In this document: in pieces, positions 58,551 to 64,000 of the stretch
Layout of the letters: every line of letters starts with the position of its first letter
How positions within the stretch are numbered: the first letter of the stretch is position 1
NCBI GenBank assembly: GCA_030267565.1
Contig: BRXU01000031.1
Span: 620,001-684,000, forward strand
Origin: Pleodorina starrii
Lineage: Eukaryota > Chlorophyta > Chlorophyceae > Chlamydomonadales > Volvocaceae
DNA length: 64,000 bases
Reading direction: 5' to 3'
Made by a program: the position numbers and the translations under genes
Notes under the pieces: generated by a model
Told to the model about the DNA's origin: nothing
The model's input: only the letters and a program-made list of their open reading frames with translations
Databases searched by the model: none

Positions 58551-60076
58551 ATGCCGCCCACTCAAGAGGAGCGCGACGAAATGGCGCAGGCAAGACGGCA
58601 ACAGTGAACAGTCGGGGCGAAATGTGCCCATTTGGTGCGCCGTTCGAGCGCTCTTGCCGACGGCCTTCGGCCGCCGGGATCGCAGTTCCCCGGTCGGCTT
58701 CCTTTCGGCGCGCGCATCTACATGACCCACGGGTCACCCCCAGGTTATGTCATTCCTCCGACGACGCTGCCTCGCCTTTGCGTCCCTCCGCAGAAGCTGT
58801 TTCAAAAGAACTTTGACGAGTGCGACGCTTACGAGGTGCGTGTGGTTGCTGCCACCACGGCTCGGACCAGTCGGGGTTGTTAGTCGGTCGCGCGCGGCGG
58901 TTTGGTCCTGGCTAGTGCGGGGTTGGCACCCACCCGCACTCGTACCTGCAGCGTGCAAGTGTTCGTTTCTGCAGCAGATAATCTTGCGTCTCATAACATG
59001 CGCTCTCGATGGGCGTCGCCTTGGCGCTGTTACATTTCGGAGGAGGCCGCACGAGCGGCTGTCCTGCGTGCCTGCCACGACACGACTTCGATGACGGCAT
59101 TCCGCCTACTCAATTCGTTTCCGCCCCACTGGAAGTCTGCTCGTTCCTACTCTAACTGAAGTCCCCTTCTTGCCTACTCGCTGAATGCGCGTCCCTACAC
59201 ACAACAACCCGCGGGACGCCAAACTCCTCACCATCGCTATCCGGTCGCAGCGTGTCAAGGTACGACAGGCGTCGTAACGTTAAACTGGTAGTTCCAGAGT
59301 CGGTCCTCTGTTTGCTACAACATCGGGTGCATTGCGACGCGCTAGCGGGAGGTATAATGAGAAATTCGCAGGGGGAGGGAGGGAGGGAGGCTAAGAGCTC
59401 CCCAAGGACTCGGCGCTGTCGTGCAATCCGGAATTCGACAGCGTCAGCAGGCGGCAGCGTCAGTACATCCGTAGCGGCGCTATCCTTAAGCCTCGTAGTC
59501 CACCAGGACTGAGTCGCCAGCCGGCGCCATGCACACGCGTCCGCCTTTCCACTCGCTGCGCACACGAATCGCGCATTGGTACAATAATCTTTCACCACGC
59601 CCTCACGCGCTTGTGCTGCGCAGCGCCGGCAGCCCGGCGCGTGCTTGGCTGCTTGCTCGTCCACTTGCGTCGTCCATCGTGCGTCGTGCGTCGCCGCCTC
59701 GCCGCGCTGCGCAGGCCCGGCCGGCCCCCAACGCCACCACTTCTCCGTCACGCATGCTGCCATTCCTAATCAAATGCTGTGTGTGTGGTTTGGGGCAAGC
59801 ACGCGTGCGTGCGGTCAGGGTGCAAATCAAGTCCTGCTGCTGCGTGTGGGTTTCGGCGCCAATCGGAAAACCCGACTCCCGCAGATCGGTGGGCACCTGG
59901 GCGGGGGCCGTATCAAGGAGATGGCTGGCAAGGTGGACAACGCGGCGCATAAGGAGGTCGGCGGAGAGCAGGAGGAGCAGGGCAGGGGCGAGGAGGCGGA
60001 GGGCGAGGAGGTGGAGGGCGAGGAGGTGGAGGGCGAGGAGGTGGAGGGCGAGGAGGGTGGGGAGCGCGCGTCTTAA
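58551..60076 (+). CDS. Small-protein paralogue A (90 aa, acidic repeat tail)
   Basis: Exons: 58551-58589, 58794-58835, 59885-60076, all phase 0, giving 90 aa. The first intron starts with GC (CAG|GCAAG). Exon 1 reads MPPTQEERDEMAQ, exon 2 KLFQKNFDECDAYE, and exon 3 opens IGGHLGGGRIKEMAGKVDNA followed by AHKEVGG. The same three-exon plan and core recur at 61392-62486, which supports the model. The C-terminus is a tandem Glu-rich repeat (EEVEG units, 15 bp each) absent from copy B. I do not recognise the family. There is no signal peptide or membrane segment, and only one Cys, conserved in both copies. Intron 1 holds an exact palindrome copy at 58724 near the acceptor. Confidence 0.68.
60005..60055 (+). 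repeat. 15-bp coding minisatellite
   Basis: Three or more GAGGAGGTGGAGGGC units encode the EEVEG repeats at the end of paralogue A. Confidence 0.85.
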
Positions 60077-61391
60077 ATGAAAGTCTTAAATGAAGCTTCA
60101 TTGACCGCGCCGTTCAGAGGCTTCCAGATTTTTGGGAGGATGTTGGGAAGGCAAGCGGTTGATATAAGCGGTCGGCAGATGACGTGACATGCTCCGCGCA
60201 AGATGCAAGGGATGGGAGGAACTTCCGCGCAGGGGAGAGGGGTCTATAACTCAGGTCGTTGTGACCGTTGGCCGGTCGTCAGGCCAAAAAGTCATCCTGC
60301 GAGGTCCCCTGCTTCCGCGCGAACTCCACCCCATTCTGGATGGGCCGCTAAAATGGGGCCTTGGCCCTAGGGAACGATAGTTGCCATAGTTGCAAAATGA
60401 ATTGTTTTAAAGTGGGCCCAGGGATGACCGGTTTGCGCCAAGGCAGTTGCGTTTTCTAATTTGCTGGTGCGGTGCATCAGCGCAGTGCGCGCAAGCGAGG
60501 TGCCTGCTCATGGAGTTGAGTGCTCGTAAATCGCCAAACATAGAACCGAATTATGTCGCTACTGTCGGGCCCTCAGCTCGTTGCTAGTATTTTTTGGATG
60601 GGCGCGCGCTCGTAGCGTAGGGCGGGCGGGACGCACCGAAGGAAAACCTTTGTCCCCACGTTGCGGTTCGCACGGCTCGGCAACCATATTGCAAGCCCTG
60701 ATACGTCTGCTGCGGACATAGTGCCGGGCGCGCGTGCAGGGGCACCTGCCAGCCTTGTGTGGGCCAGACCTCCAAACAGGGCTCAGTTACCGCTCCGTAG
60801 CGCCGAGATTGTGTGGTAAATAAATGCACCTGTTTACAGTGGACCCAGAGGATGAGAGCGCCCGCACGTGCACGCAGGTCGAATCATCGACATACGAGTC
60901 AAACCCGACAAAGCAGGCCGCACAAGGGACACCTAGCCGGAGGGAAATGCTGTAGCTGTTTGAACTTGGGGAGTCTCGGGGGGATCTCCTGTGTGGGGGA
61001 GTGCAAGCTGCGGTTCATCCGGGCCCAGCGGCCCACCAAGCGCACTGTGGGTGATTTCCCGCAGCGAAGTGGCGCTTCATACACGGCAAGACGGCGCCTT
61101 ACGGAAAGTAGCCTGGATGGGCGCTGTGTGCCAGACGCATGTTGGACAGCAGTTGGGTTCGTTGGTCGATTTCCTGCCAAAGGCCAACCGTCACGTTTTG
61201 AGTTCCTCAGCGCCCCACCCTGGAGTGGGTTTCATGCTTGAAATTTTCACGAAAGAAAATAGCACGAAGAAGTCAAAGGGGTCACCAATTCGCTTACCGC
61301 CACAGCAATATCCCGGCAAAGCAGCAATATCCCGACAAAGCAGCAATATCCCGGCGTTGATTCACGCACGCCAACCGTTCGGTCAGCCACC
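60077..61391. other. Intergenic between the two paralogues
   Basis: About 1.3 kb with no supported gene. It should contain the 3' UTR of A and the promoter of B. A short tandem repeat lies at 61303-61354, directly upstream of B. Confidence 0.5.
61303..61354 (+). repeat. Three tandem copies around CAGCAATATCCCG
   Basis: The unit CAGCAATATCCCGRCAAAG is repeated about three times with an 18-nt period, ending 38 nt before the ATG of paralogue B. It may lie in its 5' UTR or core promoter. Confidence 0.8.
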
Positions 61392-62486
61392 ATGACAACC
61401 GACAAAGAGCGGAACGAGATGGCGCAGGCAAGCTGGGGCCGTACAAGGTTGTGTATCTTACCCGGTAGTTGAGCCAGCTGTTTAGCATGGAAGCGCTCGA
61501 CATTTGGCCTGTCGGGCCCGCAAATCTCAACCGGCATTCACCCAGCTCTGCAACCTTCGGACAAGGGAATGGCCCATGGGTCACCTCCGCTGCTGCGTTC
61601 GCTGTCTGCCTTTCTCGCACCCTGCGCAGAAGCTGTTCGGCAAGAACTTCAACGAATGCGAATCGATGGAGGTGATACTTATTTTCCGGCATTGAGCGCG
61701 GGAATCCAGTTGGTTGGGGTTTGGTCTAATAAGTCGGCAAGACTTGCTTATACCCGTTGATTACCAGAAGGCCTGATTTTACACCATATTACTCTGCCGC
61801 TGTGCCGCATGACTCCATGTGGTTTGATGTTGGTCCGCGCGTGCGAGTCATTGATGACCGGCCCTACCTGGCAATGAAGACGCTCACGGGTCCCTTCATG
61901 TCCGCATGCCGGCCTTGTTCGCCCGCCCTGCGCCCTGCTTGGTGTGTACTTGGACCAACCTTACCACGGACTCACTTGCTCACCGTTACACGCACCTGGT
62001 CATCGCGCTCCTTGTACGTACTAACAGCGCGTTAAGGTGAGGCGCCTTGACTTTAAGGCCCGTTTACTAACAGGTTGGTTTGCGCCGGCCCCCTCGGTGC
62101 ACGCGACGCTGTCTCCATTTCGCTTGAAAATTAAAAAAGCGTGTCTCGTGTAGGGCTTTGAGCATCCATCATGATAGTTGTATTTCGCCGATGCTGATGT
62201 TAGTCGTGCACTAGAAAAAATTCACTAGGCTACCCGATTTCGTATCGAAAACCAACACAATTCGTCCCCTCCATGTCTCCTGACCACCCAGAGACAGAAG
62301 AGTACCGGTAAATCGCCATCTGGCGCAACCCCGGTCCCATCGTTCCGCCGTCCCTCGTCCCTTACTGCACAGGTGGGCCAGCACCTGGGTGGCGGCCGCA
62401 TAGCCGAGATGGCTGGCAAAATCGACGAGGCCGCGCACAAGCCAGTCGGGAAGGAGGAGGGCGGCGGCGGCGAACGCGACGAGTAG
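61392..62486 (+). CDS. Small-protein paralogue B (63 aa)
   Basis: Exons: 61392-61427, 61630-61671, 62373-62486, all phase 0, giving 63 aa. The first intron again has a GC donor (CAG|GCAAG). Exon 1 reads MTTDKERNEMAQ, exon 2 KLFGKNFNECESME, and exon 3 VGQHLGGGRIAEMAGKIDEA then AHKPVGKEEGGG. Identity to copy A over the core is high: MAQKLF.KNF.EC and HLGGGRI.EMAGK are shared. It lacks the EEVEG tail. Intron 1 has a one-mismatch palindrome at 61571 in the same relative place as in A. The function is unknown; the Gly-rich HLGGGRI turn and the single conserved Cys are the obvious features to test. Confidence 0.68.
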
Positions 62487-63718
62487 GCGATTGGCGGAGT
62501 CCGGGAGCTCCGGGGGGTGCGGCTCGGTGACATGGCCGTGGCCGTGCAAGGCATGGCGCTGCAGGGTGCATTATACCACTGTGCCAATTAGGCGTGGCGC
62601 TCCCGCCGTCTTCGAACCCTTTTGTGTTGTTGTAGCTTGCACGGGCTCCGACAGGCTGGGCCTATCGGGCCTGTGCGTCGCTGTCGGGGGTTCTCGGATA
62701 CCAGGCAAAGGGCGAAACAAGCTTAACAGTGTGTGGTTTGCGATTTGCACGGCTCATTTCCTGGTTGGAGCCTGATGGCATGGTTGCCGTAGGTCGACAA
62801 GCACGTGGTGCGGGTGCAAGCCAGTGCTCTCACCGGCGCGCCAGGGAGGCTACCTAGCCGACTGTGCCCAATTAACACGATTGTGCACAAGGGAACTCAA
62901 ATGCTCTGCTCGTCGGTGGTCGTAGGTTTTGGCCGTCGGTAGCCTGGGGTTGTTCATGGAGGTTGGGCCGTAGTGGGGCGGCGAAGGTTGTCGGATGTTT
63001 CGGTTATTGTCGAATGTCGGATGTTTCGGCTTGCTGTGCAGCGGTAGGGCGAGACGCGTCTCCGTACTAGAGTTGAGGACACAGCTTATGTGCAGAGAAG
63101 GGGGCATAAAGTTGTCGCAGGTGTTGTGACATAGGAACATACGCCCATTCACGGCACGATCTCAAAAGAGTTGCAGCGGGACATGTTGGCCAAGGTACGG
63201 TGCGCCAAGCCTCGCCCATTGCCGTTTTTATGCAGAACGGATATTGTAATACCGAGTCGAAATTTTACATTTCTCGGCATCGCCCGTTTGCAGGTTTGTC
63301 CTTGTCAAAATGGCCCAGGGTCCGAAGCTGCCAGCCTGCCACGACCCACGGGACGCGCGCACTGATGGTGCTTGGCTGTTGGCTTGGGTACGGGTAGGCG
63401 CTCATTTAATTGCAAGCAGATATATACGTACGACGTTGGGTTTTCCGTGGCGTACAATGTGGATATAAAGAGATGCCGGCGTGAAGTACCGTATAGACTC
63501 GTAAGGCACAGATACCAGTAGCGCACTGAATAAGGCCGAACTGCGGCATGTGTCAACAGAAATTGTCCACGACTTGCCACAATATGCATATGATTTGTGA
63601 ACTTGCGATGCCAATAATAAACCGTTAGGCGAACGTAGAAGTTGCCGCGGGCCGACAGGACACTGTTCAGGGTAGCAAGTCCCCTAATAGCAACAGTAAA
63701 TTGAGGGTTATCGTCAGA
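62487..63718. other. Intergenic
   Basis: About 1.2 kb with no supported gene. A short direct repeat (GTCGGATGTTTCGG, twice) lies near 62988-63030, and a one-mismatch palindrome copy at 63343-63354. Confidence 0.5.
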
Positions 63719-63973
63719 ATGCAGGGAAGTCTTCGTCGTGCTGCCACCGCTCCAAGGCGCAGTGTTCCGGAAATCCCCAAGGAGATGCCGGTCTTCCTGG
63801 ACAACGATGAGTGGGCGCAATCTGAACTTTCAAGCTATTTCAAGCTGCATCCCGAGAAGCTATCATCCCAACTCGATCGAATTATGGACAAGCTAAGAGA
63901 ATCCCAGGGGGACATGCAAACTTTCATCCTTCAACTCGACAGAATGGCAAGTAATTTGCATAAAGGAATGTAA
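63719..63973 (+). CDS. Unknown protein, possibly only a first exon
   Basis: An ATG-initiated frame of 84 codons: MQGSLRRAATAPRRSVPEIP, then FLDNDEWAQSELSSYFKLHP, then amphipathic helices (KLSSQLDRIMDKLRES). Composition changes sharply from the AT-richer upstream DNA to codon use that looks coding. It closes with a TAA, but GTAACT at the same place could be a donor, so the gene may continue beyond the window. The family is not recognised. Confidence 0.45.
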   Translation: MQGSLRRAATAPRRSVPEIPKEMPVFLDNDEWAQSELSSYFKLHPEKLSSQLDRIMDKLRESQGDMQTFILQLDRMASNLHKGM

Positions 63974-64000
63974 CTTTCTTGCATAAGTGGGGTACTGTGA

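Overview
This window looks like nuclear DNA of a chlorophyte green alga, most likely a volvocalean (Chlamydomonas/Volvox-type) species. The reasons are GC-rich sequence, genes cut into many short exons by GT-AG introns (often GTGAGN/GTGCGN donors), Gly/Ala-rich low-complexity coding stretches, TGTAA motifs behind several stop codons, and a plant-type gene set. There is no sign of operons or prokaryotic organisation. I assembled the gene models by hand from splice-phase agreement and protein-family conservation.

Layout. 1-3.5 kb: 3' part of a PLP aminotransferase (+). 4.5-6.6 kb: plastid monothiol glutaredoxin GRXS16 with its GIY-YIG-like N-terminal domain (-). 7.7-10.1 kb: ribosomal protein eL20/RPL18A (-). 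11.1-15.9 kb: CYP40, a cyclophilin-TPR co-chaperone (+). 16.7-18.6 kb: OTU deubiquitinase (-). 19.6-25.5 kb: large F-box/LRR protein (+). 27.6-28.9 kb: Rab6-type GTPase (-). 29.8-31.4 kb: short-chain dehydrogenase (-). 31.7-36.2 kb: second F-box/LRR protein (+), whose second intron carries a 700-bp hAT-like non-autonomous transposon. 37.3-39.6 kb: DUF2358 protein (+). 40.3-43.8 kb: CDK5RAP3/C53, the UFMylation and ER-phagy adaptor (+). 44.6-46.5 kb: unknown coiled-coil protein (-). 47.1 kb: ankyrin-like relic (-). 47.5-53.4 kb: large UBZ4 zinc-finger protein of unknown function (+). 54.9-56.8 kb: unknown 174-aa basic protein (-). 57.2-58.2 kb: unknown 104-aa acidic protein (-). 58.6-62.5 kb: two tandem paralogues of an unrecognised small protein (+). 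63.7 kb: start of, or a short, unknown gene (+).

The genes do not form one pathway. A loose theme is protein quality control: an OTU protease, two F-box proteins, CYP40 and CDK5RAP3.

The most unusual observations are: a dispersed 12-bp palindrome GACCC[AG][CT]GGGTC, with 12 exact and at least 7 one-mismatch copies, mostly outside coding exons; the hAT-like element with a perfect 8-bp target duplication; the tandem small-protein family whose copies share a GC-AG first intron; and the UBZ4 protein with an unplaced C-terminal region.
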